From an uncultured Blautia sp. (GTDB lineage: Bacteria; Bacillota; Clostridia; Lachnospirales; Lachnospiraceae): a stretch of DNA of 43,842 bases. The stretch is taken from contig URVB01000029.1 of assembly GCA_900551075.1 (NCBI GenBank), positions 1 through 43,842 on the forward strand, read 5' to 3'. The notes beneath the pieces were generated by a model. It did no database searches. It was not told the origin of the DNA and saw only the letters and a list, made by a program, of their open reading frames with translations. Both the position numbers and the translations under genes were made by a program. Positions 1-7,739 of this stretch are shown in pieces (the first letter of the stretch is position 1; each line of letters opens with the position of its first letter).

Positions 1-384
1 AAAAAGCCCCGCCGGATTCGGAGGCATTGTTCCGGCATATATAATATGAAAACGCGGATAATTTGTAGAATATACTACGTTTTCCATAGTTTCCTGCCGT
101 GAAAGAAAATGGGACAGGCCGCGTATTTCTTCATTAACCGCTGTTCTTCCTATCAATACGCTCTTACGCAAATCCGCATCAATAAGCAGCACATTCTTTC
201 CTGAATCGGCAAGAGACAGGGAAAGATTCAGAGAAACGCTGCTTTTTCCCTCGTTCGGCGTACAACTGGTAATAGCGATCACTTTTTTGTCTTCCCCGCA
301 AAACAACAGATTTGTACGCAGGGATTTGTAAGATTCATTGGCACTGTAATCCAACTGCGGCCTTGAAATTTTGATTGTTTTCAT
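1..384 (-). CDS. cpsD: CpsD/CapB-type bacterial tyrosine kinase (partial, N-terminal part)
   Basis: This is the cytoplasmic autokinase of the capsule control module. It partners with the membrane adaptor CpsC and is dephosphorylated by CpsB. The reading frame opens with ATG at 382-384 and runs off the left edge, so about 128 residues are present. It begins MKTIKISRPQLDYSANESYK, then has a Walker A-type loop (SCTPNEGKSS, about residues 40-49) and a Walker A' motif (VLLIDADLRKS, about 68-78), as in BY-kinases. The start overlaps the cpsC stop (TAATG), implying translational coupling. The C-terminal tyrosine cluster lies outside the window. A ParA/MinD-type ATPase is the generic alternative, but the position after CpsC makes BY-kinase near certain. 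Confidence 0.92.
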   Translation of the reverse strand, partial: MKTIKISRPQLDYSANESYKSLRTNLLFCGEDKKVIAITSCTPNEGKSSVSLNLSLSLADSGKNVLLIDADLRKSVLIGRTAVNEEIRGLSHFLSRQETMENVVYSTNYPRFHIIYAGTMPPNPAGLF

Positions 385-1127
385 TATTTCCTTCTCCCCC
401 TGCTTTTCTTACGCTTTTTTGACTTTTTCCCGCTCTTCATCGTATCTGTCAGAGGAATCGTGCCAAGTGTGCTTAAACCAAGATACCGTTCCACGTCCTC
501 CTGGGATTTAATCGTGTCATTGGCTAAATATGCGGCCAAAAAAAATACAACAGCCAAAAACACGCCCAAAAGCCCGCCGAGAGCTCCGTTTTTCTTTAAA
601 CTGGGACTTGATTTTCCATCCGGGATATTTGCCGTTTCTACCACGTTTACCGCATCAATATCCATGACATTTTTTATATGGTTTGCCGCAACATCACGCA
701 CGGCATTTGCGATCTCACAGGCCTCATACGGATCCTCGTCACTTACAGTGATTGATAGAATTCGGGTATCTGTTGTCGAATCAACTGACATTTTACGGAG
801 AAATTGTTTATGAGTCAGTTCCAGACCCAACTGCGTGATCACACCTTCCGTTACTGTCCGGCTTTTAATCAGCTCTGCGTAATCCTTTGTAAGGGACAAA
901 CTGGTCTGCATATCCTGATTCGTCAGAGTGTCACTGTTCTGCTTGCTGAGTACATACATTTTTGTTGTAGACTCATATTGAGGTGTAATAAAAAGAAGAG
1001 TAGCCGCAATAAAAGCCAGGCCGGTAATCATTCCCGCCAAAATAATAAACCAGATTTTGTCGATCAACACCCGGAGTAATTCCAAAACATCAATTTCAAT
1101 TTCTGCACTAGAATTCTGTTGTTCCAT
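384..1127 (-). CDS. cpsC: CpsC/CapA-type Wzz-family chain-length regulator and kinase adaptor
   Basis: This 247-residue membrane protein sets polysaccharide chain length and activates the CpsD kinase. Two membrane segments frame an extracellular domain: the first at about residues 24-48 after the EIDVLELLRVLIDKIW amphipathic start typical of the Wzz domain, the second at about 178-200. A Pro/Ser-containing stretch (PDGKSSPS) precedes the second membrane segment, as in Wzz proteins. The C-terminus is a very basic tail (KSGKKSKKRKKSRGRRK) with no tyrosines, fitting a family where the separate kinase carries the phosphotyrosines. The ATG has an AAGGA site 8-9 bases upstream. It lies 28 bp after cpsB and overlaps cpsD by one base. 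Confidence 0.93.
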   Translation of the reverse strand: MEQQNSSAEIEIDVLELLRVLIDKIWFIILAGMITGLAFIAATLLFITPQYESTTKMYVLSKQNSDTLTNQDMQTSLSLTKDYAELIKSRTVTEGVITQLGLELTHKQFLRKMSVDSTTDTRILSITVSDEDPYEACEIANAVRDVAANHIKNVMDIDAVNVVETANIPDGKSSPSLKKNGALGGLLGVFLAVVFFLAAYLANDTIKSQEDVERYLGLSTLGTIPLTDTMKSGKKSKKRKKSRGRRK

Positions 1128-1155
1128 TTCTTTATCCTTCCTGTATCCTGATAAT

Positions 1156-1869
1156 TTACATAATGATCTTTTGCGGATTTTCTATAAATATCTGTCTGGC
1201 ATAAGCGTCACCCAGTTTTTTTGAAACATAGGCATAAGCCTCGCCAATCCTTGATACCCGCTGCCTGCTCCCATGGCAGTCAGACCCCACAAAGTGAAGC
1301 AGCTCCGCCTGCATCAGCTTTTTGCAGAATCTTTTTGTACCGAAGCCCTCTCTTCCAATGATACTGTCTGCGTTTACCTGCATATATGCTCCCATATCCG
1401 CAAGCTCAGCTACAAAGCCTATATCCTTTCGCAGATTCTCATAGCGTTCGATATGTGCCGCTATAGGCTTGTAGCCATTGGAAAGCAGGGAATACAGACG
1501 TTCCCTGATATATCTCTGCTCTGCGCCTGAGGAAAATTCTACCAGCACATACCTGGAACCTGCCATAGCCGCGACGGTTCCCTCCGAAAGCATACGAACC
1601 ATTTCCATATTTGCATGAAATTCGCACCCCAAATATAATTCAAGATCGCCCCCGATTTCTTCTGCCGCCTGTTTCAGCAGAAGAAATTGTTCTTTTATTT
1701 GTTCAAGCGGTGTTTCAAACATATGAAAACGAAAATGAGGGGTTGCAATAATTTTCCGAACACCCTGTTCATATTCCATACGAAGCATTTGCACTGATTC
1801 CTCGATATCACCCGCCCCATCATCCACAAATGGTATGATGTGACAGTGTATATCAAACAAACCGTTCAT
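1156..1869 (-). CDS. cpsB: CpsB/YwqE-type PHP-family tyrosine-protein phosphatase
   Basis: This manganese-dependent phosphatase dephosphorylates the capsule kinase CpsD. PHP metal-binding motifs are in order: FDIHCHI near the N-terminus, ATPHF, GCEFH, AHIERY and GSDCHG near the C-terminus. The frame is open back to 1905, but I place the start at ATG 1867-1869 (MNGLFDIHCHI). That gives the usual family N-terminus and an AAAGGAAA site about 11 bases upstream. It also puts the conserved upstream dyad exactly 47 bp from the start, as in the main capsule operon. It is first in the cpsB-cpsC-cpsD operon, driven by the promoter at 1983-2011. Confidence 0.92.
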   Translation of the reverse strand: MNGLFDIHCHIIPFVDDGAGDIEESVQMLRMEYEQGVRKIIATPHFRFHMFETPLEQIKEQFLLLKQAAEEIGGDLELYLGCEFHANMEMVRMLSEGTVAAMAGSRYVLVEFSSGAEQRYIRERLYSLLSNGYKPIAAHIERYENLRKDIGFVAELADMGAYMQVNADSIIGREGFGTKRFCKKLMQAELLHFVGSDCHGSRQRVSRIGEAYAYVSKKLGDAYARQIFIENPQKIIM

Positions 1870-1915
1870 ATTATTATTGATTTCCTTTCTTTTCTTTGCA
1901 GTCAATAAGCAGTTT

Positions 1916-1930
1916 TTCGCTTACAGCGAA
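1916..1930. promoter_or_regulatory. Leader dyad TTCGC-N5-GCGAA of the cpsBCD operon
   Basis: A perfect 5+5 inverted repeat (TTCGCTTACAGCGAA) lies 47 bp before the cpsB ATG and about 45 bp downstream of the predicted transcription start. The same dyad sits at exactly the same distance from the start codon in the main capsule operon (30442-30456). It could be an XRE operator, or, in the transcript, a small hairpin recognised by an antitermination factor. Confidence 0.55.
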
Positions 1931-1982
1931 TAATATATTTTAAAAAAATAATAAATCTCAAACAAGCCGTAATTCGATTGTC

Positions 1983-2011
1983 ATTATATCCCATTAGCTT
2001 ATGTTTTGCAA
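1983..2011 (-). promoter_or_regulatory. Sigma-A-type promoter of cpsBCD
   Basis: On the minus strand, TTGCAA (2006-2011), a 17-bp spacer and a perfect TATAAT (1983-1988). A TTCGC-N5-GCGAT dyad ends 7 bp upstream of the -35 box, the usual position for an activator. The arrangement matches the promoter at 30602-30630. Confidence 0.75.
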
Positions 2012-2018
2012 TACATTT

Positions 2019-2033
2019 TTCGCTATTGGCGAT
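2019..2033. promoter_or_regulatory. Upstream operator-like dyad of the cpsBCD promoter
   Basis: TTCGCTATTGGCGAT, an inverted repeat of the core TCGC-N5-GCGA, located 7 bp upstream of the -35 box on the minus strand. It lies between the capsule promoter and the divergent xre remnant and may have served both directions. Confidence 0.55.
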
Positions 2034-2126
2034 AATCCGGGCATAATTTGCAAAAAGCCATCCATTCATAAAGAATTCGGCATCAAGTATGATAGAACCA
2101 TCTTGTAGAGATTGAAGGTGTACCCC

Positions 2127-2398
2127 ATGTTTAACTTTTATTCAAAAAAGCCTGTTGGAAAACGCATCCGCGAATACCGGCTTCAGCATCATTACACACA
2201 GCTTCAGTTTGCTGAAAAAATCAATATACCTGTTAATTTTCTTTCAGAAATTGAAAACGGTCACAAAGGAATGTCGCAGGATACGCTTGCAAACCTGTGC
2301 ATAACCTGCGATTTATAATGTCCTCTGAGGAACTTTTTTCTATACGGACATATATTGATTCCCTGCTGGCTGTAAGGAAAATTCAGCGCCGCTTCTGA
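2127..2398 (+). pseudogene. XRE-family regulator, broken copy (internal deletion, premature stop)
   Basis: This is a diverged, truncated paralogue of the intact regulator at 30767-31147. ATG 2127 follows a GAAGGTG site. The HTH domain is intact (KRIREYRLQHHYTQ ... FLSEIENGHKGMSQDTLA), and the frame stops at 2316-2318 right after CDL. Aligned to the intact copy, about 85 bp is missing (equivalent to 30957-31041), which shifts the frame. The last part is still recognisable in another frame (MSSEELFSIRTYIDSLLAVRK, ending at 2398). A 67-residue HTH-only peptide could still be made and might bind DNA, but it lacks the C-terminal segment. A TATGAT -10-like box at 2088-2093 is shared with the other copy; I see no good -35. 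Confidence 0.85.
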
Positions 2399-2446
2399 AA
2401 AGCAAAGAGAAATGAGCTTTTTTGTTTTTAACCTTTTTTCAATCAA

Positions 2447-2481
2447 AAAGTGCCGATTCTTTTATGTCGAATCGGCACTTT
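2447..2481 (-). terminator. Hairpin terminator downstream of the defence-like operon and of the xre remnant
   Basis: A 13-bp perfect stem (AAAGTGCCGATTC / GAATCGGCACTTT) around a 9-base loop. Read on the minus strand it is followed by TTTTTGATTG, so it can end transcripts from the operon that stops at 2552; on the plus strand it follows the xre remnant. The loop and inner stem (GATTCTTTTATGT.GAATC) are shared with the hairpin after the intact xre at 31165-31193, so the hairpin was part of the duplicated unit. Confidence 0.75.
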
Positions 2482-2551
2482 CCCTGCCTGTCTGAAAGCA
2501 CGCTCACGAATGCTTTGTATTAACCTTTCCTGTTCAACTGACCTTTACGGT

Positions 2552-3754
2552 TTACAATAGAATCTCCGCTTCTGCCAGAGAGGGAACATCCTCCTCAAAG
2601 GTTTCTGCTGCAATCTCACCAACCAAGGTATCCTGTACCTGCCCATACTGATACATTTGATCCAAAAATTCTATGGCGGCCCGTATTTTTGTCCGCAGGA
2701 GATATCCTCCCGACTGCGTAGCCTTTGCTATCGTTTCTACAGGAAATTGTGGATTCCATCCATAGGCCCTTCCGTGGAATACCTGGAGCTTCTGTAGAAT
2801 CTCATTGATTTCTTCCTTCATCAGCGGCTGAAGCTGCCCGGCTCCTGCGATTATTTCCAAAACAGTCTTCATTGGCTCCTGCTCCTCCTGATATACCTCC
2901 GCCAATGTCTCAAATTCATGCTTAGCTTCAATGACATCCTCCACGTAGGATGCTCCCAGTGCAAACATGGTGTAAGTGGATTCCAGGCGTTCATTCGGCA
3001 GGAGAAATTCCGCCATATTCTTATAGGCCTTCAGCCTGGTCTTCTTCCCCAGACGCCCGATCAGCTCCGTCTCATCAAACAGAATCACCCAGCCATGATA
3101 GCCCATATGTATAAACATATGGCTGAGGAAATCAAAATAATCCATAGTGTGCTTTGTTTTACTGAAATTCACATTATATTTTACCCTCTGCTGAAAAATA
3201 CGCCGGTAAATCTGACGCAGTGATGCATTCGTAATAAAATCCCCCTCCAAATCGGCCTGAAGCAGGAATTTCTCATCCTGGTCCTCCGTATTCAGATAAG
3301 ACCGCAGCAGATAATAAAGCTTATCCGTTTCCAGTTCTTTTGCCCCATAGACCTGCATCTCACTGGCAAGCGGGCTGTTTGGCGTCATCTTCTCCAGCTC
3401 CTGAATAAATCCCGGCTGCATACGCTTTGGAAGATATGTATTATTCACAAGCTTCTGATACAGGAGGTATAATTTATCAAACGGCGCCTCCTTACTCAGG
3501 GACAGGTACGAAACAACCATATTATTGGAGTGTGCGAGATTAAACACTGTATTAAGCAGATGTGTTTTGCCTTCTCCGTATTTTCCTGCAATGATTTTCC
3601 CCGTGGATTTTCCTGTCTCACAAACCTTGTCCATCTGCCCTGAAATCTCTTTTATAATTGCAGGCCTGGCCTCCGAAAAATACTGTCCCACTGCACGGGA
3701 CGGAATCCCGGAACGCAGAGCTTCTATTACATGGCGCGCTTCCATATCAAACAT
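2552..3754 (-). CDS. BrxC/BrxD-like (DUF2791) P-loop ATPase, distal copy
   Basis: A 400-residue AAA-type ATPase of the DUF2791 family, known from BREX-type phage-defence loci. The N-terminus (RHVIEALRSGIPSRAVGQYF) is the family signature. Walker A is GKYGEGKTHLL (about residues 56-66) and Walker B is WVILFDETEL (about 219-228). It is the last gene of a three-gene minus-strand operon; its ATG overlaps the stop of the preceding ATPase (TAATG), so the two ATPases are probably made in fixed ratio and act as a complex. The family is established; a defence role is inferred from the family and the neighbouring helicase. The known BREX partners (PglX methylase, PglZ phosphatase) are absent. Confidence 0.82.
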   Translation of the reverse strand: MFDMEARHVIEALRSGIPSRAVGQYFSEARPAIIKEISGQMDKVCETGKSTGKIIAGKYGEGKTHLLNTVFNLAHSNNMVVSYLSLSKEAPFDKLYLLYQKLVNNTYLPKRMQPGFIQELEKMTPNSPLASEMQVYGAKELETDKLYYLLRSYLNTEDQDEKFLLQADLEGDFITNASLRQIYRRIFQQRVKYNVNFSKTKHTMDYFDFLSHMFIHMGYHGWVILFDETELIGRLGKKTRLKAYKNMAEFLLPNERLESTYTMFALGASYVEDVIEAKHEFETLAEVYQEEQEPMKTVLEIIAGAGQLQPLMKEEINEILQKLQVFHGRAYGWNPQFPVETIAKATQSGGYLLRTKIRAAIEFLDQMYQYGQVQDTLVGEIAAETFEEDVPSLAEAEILL

Positions 3755-4956
3755 TATTCTGCACCTCCCTGTGTAGCCTGACGGACAAGCCCGGGAATTG
3801 CCATTGCGCCTACCTTGGCCTGTGCCAGGATGGACTCCGCCTTTTCCCGTTGGATTGCTGCCGCTTTGATGCCCGTTTTTTCTGCCGCCTGTGCCATTTT
3901 CTCAGACATTTCCATCACAATATCTGCCGTATATGTCTGCACGCCCAGTCTGTCCATATCCACAATATCGGTAAAACGGTTAAATCTTTGACTGATAATC
4001 TCATTCTGTATCCTCATCCAGAGGGCCTGATACGATTTAATTCCCGCATTATCATTGTCCAGAAGTTCCCTGTCAAACGCAAACAAAAACATAATATTTT
4101 TCAGACTGTCAATATCATCAATAAGCTGCCGGATGCTTTCATAAGTATCTTCCCTTTTCAATTTTGTATAATGTATGGGATCCAGACTTGATTTACTCAC
4201 AAGAATCTCCATATCATCCACCGAAACCAACAGTCCGGCATATCCTGCCATATGCACCACCTGCGCCAGAGAACGAAGCATATGCCGGGCATTCACCTTT
4301 GTAATCCGCGCAGGTGAAAGTCCAAGGGAACGCAGTGAAGTAAGCTTGACACTCCTGTCCCCTTCCAGCCATCCCAGAAGCATATCCTTATTCTGTTCTT
4401 CCAATAGCGGATGTCCTAAGATTCCTCCGGTCAAAAGACTGCAGGCCAGGGCAAAATTATTATCAATCAGCGGATTTTCCAGAAACATGCTTTTAAGCTG
4501 CAGGCGGATCTCCCTCCTTGTAATAGCATCTGCCAAATCTTTCTGGGACAGATAATCCATAAAAGTCATTTGCTTTGGAATATCCTGATAGTCAAATCCG
4601 CAGTCTTCTATAACTTTATAGCTGCAGCGTTTTAAGCATTCCAAAAGACTGCTCTGACGCAAAATCTCTATATAAATTTCCCTGAAATCATGCATCCAGA
4701 TCTCCTTTGCGGAAAACGAGACTGTCACATAATTCTCCTGCTTTGCCAGGCGGGAAGTAAGCTTCAGCAGATGGGATTTCCCGCTTCCTGGCTGCCCTGT
4801 CACAAACTTGATTTTACTGCCGCCTTCCCGGATATATTCCTTAAGATATTTTTCACGCCAGAAATCCGTCAGAAAGTCAATTCCAACCGACAGCTCTTCT
4901 ATTTGTTCCTCCGGTATTGTTATCTCCGAAATCTCTCTGTATTTTAATTCCACCAT
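3754..4956 (-). CDS. BREX/Shango-like P-loop ATPase, proximal copy
   Basis: A second 400-residue P-loop ATPase, clearly divergent from its neighbour. Walker A is FVTGQPGSGKSHLLKL (about residues 53-68). A Walker B-like strand (AGLLVSVDDMEIL, about 242-254) precedes a sensor-type region (IMFLFAFDRELLDND). The long C-terminal part is helical. The ATG has a GGAGATAG site just upstream and lies 14 bp after the coiled-coil gene. Two different ATPases of this type in tandem recall the paired ATPases of TerB/helicase-linked defence clusters. A nucleic-acid-remodelling role is inferred; nothing here shows a nuclease domain. Confidence 0.75.
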   Translation of the reverse strand: MVELKYREISEITIPEEQIEELSVGIDFLTDFWREKYLKEYIREGGSKIKFVTGQPGSGKSHLLKLTSRLAKQENYVTVSFSAKEIWMHDFREIYIEILRQSSLLECLKRCSYKVIEDCGFDYQDIPKQMTFMDYLSQKDLADAITRREIRLQLKSMFLENPLIDNNFALACSLLTGGILGHPLLEEQNKDMLLGWLEGDRSVKLTSLRSLGLSPARITKVNARHMLRSLAQVVHMAGYAGLLVSVDDMEILVSKSSLDPIHYTKLKREDTYESIRQLIDDIDSLKNIMFLFAFDRELLDNDNAGIKSYQALWMRIQNEIISQRFNRFTDIVDMDRLGVQTYTADIVMEMSEKMAQAAEKTGIKAAAIQREKAESILAQAKVGAMAIPGLVRQATQGGAE

Positions 4957-4970
4957 CTATCTCCTGTCTA

Positions 4971-5738
4971 TTATCTAAAGAAACGGATGGTTGCCAGATA
5001 GTGCTCCTGTCCATCCTGATCCAAAATCCTGATTGCCTGATGAATGTTTCTGCTCGGGCCGAACTGATATCTTCTGCCGTCCTTTGTTTCCTCAACCCCG
5101 GAAGCATACAGCCTTGCCAAATCAAATGCATAACTCTGCTGGTCATAGTCTCTGCGAAATCTTCCCATAGGCGCCAGAAGCCTGTACAGCTTTGATAAAT
5201 ACAAATCCGCTTCCTGACGCTTACCCTGTTTAAGTACTGCAAGGTCATAGGCATCTGCCAGCTCATTCAAAAACACAGAGGCATTGAAGGAAGCCTTCAG
5301 AAGCTTGTCCTGTCCGGCCTTAACCCGCTGCACAAAGCTCAGTGGCCGCAGGCACTGCACCTTCTTCCTGTCCATATAGATATCCAGATTCTCCGTATCA
5401 AATCTGACGCGATAGGGAAACATCTCGTAGACAGGATATTCACCTTTTACGTCCACACCGCTGTCCTCACAATATTCCAGCATCTGTTCCGCAAAATTTC
5501 CGCTTTCAAAATATGCTTTCCGGTCAAACTGTGCCGTAAGCGCCTTCATTTCCTCCAGAATTTGTGACTGCTCCCTGCAGGCTGCCTGCAGCAGCTCCAT
5601 ATCCCTGTCACAGCTTTTCAAATCCCCGGTTTCCATTTCTTTACCAATGGCTTTCTGCAGTCTCTGCACCAGAGATGTCTTATCTTTAAAAGCCTTTGCC
5701 AGCGTCTGGTACTCCTGATATAAACTTTCGTAATTCAT
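4971..5738 (-). CDS. Coiled-coil protein of unknown function in the ATPase-helicase module
   Basis: 255 residues; I do not recognise a named domain. The first 100 residues are strongly helical and coiled-coil-like (heptads through KDKTSLVQRLQKAIGKEME and DMELLQAACREQSQILEEM). The remainder is mixed alpha/beta and ends in a basic, aromatic strand region (GRRYQFGPSRNIHQAIRIL ... LATIRFFR). It is first in the operon, with an AAGGAAAA site before the ATG and a good promoter at 5861-5889. Its place in the module corresponds to the small TerB-like partner of Shango-type systems, but I see no TerB signature, so it may be an alternative adaptor or sensor. Confidence 0.65.
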   Translation of the reverse strand: MNYESLYQEYQTLAKAFKDKTSLVQRLQKAIGKEMETGDLKSCDRDMELLQAACREQSQILEEMKALTAQFDRKAYFESGNFAEQMLEYCEDSGVDVKGEYPVYEMFPYRVRFDTENLDIYMDRKKVQCLRPLSFVQRVKAGQDKLLKASFNASVFLNELADAYDLAVLKQGKRQEADLYLSKLYRLLAPMGRFRRDYDQQSYAFDLARLYASGVEETKDGRRYQFGPSRNIHQAIRILDQDGQEHYLATIRFFR

Positions 5739-5860
5739 CGTTTTCCTTCTTTCTTAGTTCATCTTATTTTTTCATACACCAACCCGATTTGCAGCGCTGT
5801 CGCTTTTCCCTCTGTCACGCTCCGTGGGCAGCAAAAATTTCTGTCCCCCACATATCATTG

Positions 5861-5889
5861 AGTATACTGAAAACACCGGTTAATTTCAA
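5861..5889 (-). promoter_or_regulatory. Sigma-A-type promoter of the coiled-coil/ATPase operon
   Basis: On the minus strand, TTGAAA (5884-5889), a 17-bp spacer and TATACT (5861-5866), about 120 bp upstream of the gene starting at 5738. The 299-bp divergent region to the helicase (5739-6037) otherwise holds a TATACT box on the plus strand (5930-5935) with a poor -35, and nothing else I recognise. Confidence 0.72.
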
Positions 5890-6037
5890 CATTTTTTGAT
5901 AATATATTCCAATTTGTTTCATCACATGATATACTGAATGACACGATTCAAAGATTCTGTCCGGTCAGGTTTCTTTATACGCTTGTGTATGGAAATCCCA
6001 TGGACTGCCGGATATACCGCAAAAAGGAGAAATTATC

Positions 6038-7588
6038 ATGAATCTGCAGCTTTATCCCTGGCAGAAGGAATGCCGGCACGCATGGTTTGAACATGGCTGC
6101 CGAGGAATCGCTGGTGTGGTCACAGGAGCCGGCAAAACTGTCATGGCTCTCTCAGCCATGGAAGAGCTTCGCCGCAGACTGCCTGTCCCGCTACGTGTAA
6201 AGATTATTGTGCCCCAGACATTTCTGACCTCCCAATGGTCCTGTGCCATGCAAAAGCTGGCCGGCATCCCACGCTGCGAAATCGGATGTTACCATGGAAC
6301 ACATAAAGATTCCACAGAGTGCCCGAATATGATTTATGTCATTAATTCTGCACGCTATACCCTTTCACGCCATATTCTTCGCGATATCAATATGGGCTAT
6401 GCGGTCCTTTTGATTGCGGATGAATGCCACCATTATGCCAGCGCTGAAAACAGAAAAATATTTGAGTTTCTTCCGTATCTGCCGGAGCAGGAAAAAAACT
6501 TCTTTTCCCTGGGCCTTTCTGCCACCCCGCGCACAGACGGCTATGAACAGTACCTGATTCCTGCCCTTGGTCCGGAAATATATCGTTATACCTATGAAGA
6601 TGCCGCAATCCGCAGCAGCATCCGTCCTTTTGTAATTTTTAATATTGCCCTCACCTTCACACCGGAGGAACATGATTCCTACCAGGAGTTAAGCGACCGG
6701 CTTACGCTCCTGATTAACAAGCTGTATGCCAGATGCCCGTATCTCAGGAAGCTGGATCACATCAGGTTTTTTCATACCCTGAAACACCTTTCAATCTCTG
6801 CGGGCTCTCCCCATACCGCACAGCTTGCCCAGACAGCCCTAACCCTGTCCTACCAGCGTAAATCCGTAGTTTACAATGCCGCCGCCCGAACTCAATGTAC
6901 CCTGCGGCTGATTGAAAAGCTTTCGCCCGCCTCTCGTATACTTATTTTTGGAGAAAGAATCGAACAGGCGGACAGTCTTTATAAATGTCTCAGCCGGATC
7001 TATCCCAATCAGACAGGCCGCTATCACTCCCAGATGGAACCGGAAGCAAGAAAAGCCGCCCTTGACCGCTACCGCAGCGGAGAAAACCGTATTCTCGTAA
7101 CCTGCCGTGCGCTGGACGAAGGTTTTGATATCCCCTCAGCCAATATAGGAATTGTCCTCTCCTCTTCATCCGGGGAACGCCAGCGCATCCAGCGTCTCGG
7201 ACGAATCCTGCGCAATTTTGACGGCAAGAGGATTACCGGGCTATACTATCTCTATATGGAAAGCTCTTCCGAACCTTCCGCATATATGCCTGAAACCGAG
7301 ACAGAACAAACCTGTTATCCTTCCCTGTCTCTTGCTTATGACAGTCAATCCGGCCGGTTTGTGCATCCGGAATACGAAGCACGCGCACATACTGTCCTGA
7401 CCAAATTAAAAAACCAGGAGAAAGACCCCCGCATTCTGGATGAATGCCGCCGCTGTCTTTCCCTTGGTTTACTGCGTCCGGACTGGCTCATGCCCGAAAA
7501 GGATCTGGAAGATTTAAGAAAAAATGCGTCAGGCAAACGCATGGAAAACTATTGGATTTGCATGAAACTCATGCATCAGATGCTGTGA
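6038..7588 (+). CDS. XPB-like superfamily 2 DNA helicase
   Basis: A 516-residue ATP-dependent helicase/translocase with all core motifs: Q-like LYPWQKE at the N-terminus, motif I GVVTGAGKTVMAL, motif II LLIADECHHY (DECH box), motif III LGLSATP, motif IV ILIFGERIEQ, motif V VTCRALDEGFDIPSA and motif VI QRIQRLGRILR. No nuclease, methylase or extra domain is visible. The ATG follows AAAAAGGAGAAATTATC. It is transcribed away from the coiled-coil/ATPase operon from a shared 299-bp region, a layout suggesting the two halves are regulated separately. A repair helicase is the alternative, but the neighbours favour phage defence. Confidence 0.85.
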   Translation: MNLQLYPWQKECRHAWFEHGCRGIAGVVTGAGKTVMALSAMEELRRRLPVPLRVKIIVPQTFLTSQWSCAMQKLAGIPRCEIGCYHGTHKDSTECPNMIYVINSARYTLSRHILRDINMGYAVLLIADECHHYASAENRKIFEFLPYLPEQEKNFFSLGLSATPRTDGYEQYLIPALGPEIYRYTYEDAAIRSSIRPFVIFNIALTFTPEEHDSYQELSDRLTLLINKLYARCPYLRKLDHIRFFHTLKHLSISAGSPHTAQLAQTALTLSYQRKSVVYNAAARTQCTLRLIEKLSPASRILIFGERIEQADSLYKCLSRIYPNQTGRYHSQMEPEARKAALDRYRSGENRILVTCRALDEGFDIPSANIGIVLSSSSGERQRIQRLGRILRNFDGKRITGLYYLYMESSSEPSAYMPETETEQTCYPSLSLAYDSQSGRFVHPEYEARAHTVLTKLKNQEKDPRILDECRRCLSLGLLRPDWLMPEKDLEDLRKNASGKRMENYWICMKLMHQML

Positions 7589-7628
7589 AGACTTAAAGAG
7601 AACGGAATCAGCCAGTTCTTCACCGTGG

Positions 7629-7652
7629 GGAGGGCGGAAAAAGAAGCCCTCC
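7629..7652 (+). terminator. Possible terminator hairpin after the helicase
   Basis: GGAGGGC and GCCCTCC form a perfect 7-bp stem around a 10-base A-rich loop, 40 bp after the helicase stop. There is no U-tract downstream, so termination would be weak or factor-dependent. Confidence 0.4.
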
Positions 7653-7739
7653 ATGTGAGTTCCAATGAATCAATATTTACATTTCTATCTTTTCAATTTG
7701 ACATTCATGCACTTTTGACTTCGTTTCGGGATGATCTTG

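Noticed and set aside
3658..4191. 177-codon plus-strand frame opposite the ATPases
   Set aside because: Antisense shadow of two well-supported P-loop ATPase genes; Cys/His-rich low-complexity composition and no ribosome-binding site.
2552..7588. A complete BREX system
   Set aside because: Only BrxC/BrxD-like ATPases and a helicase are present; there is no PglX methylase, PglZ phosphatase or BrxA/BrxB, so only a BREX-like label is justified.
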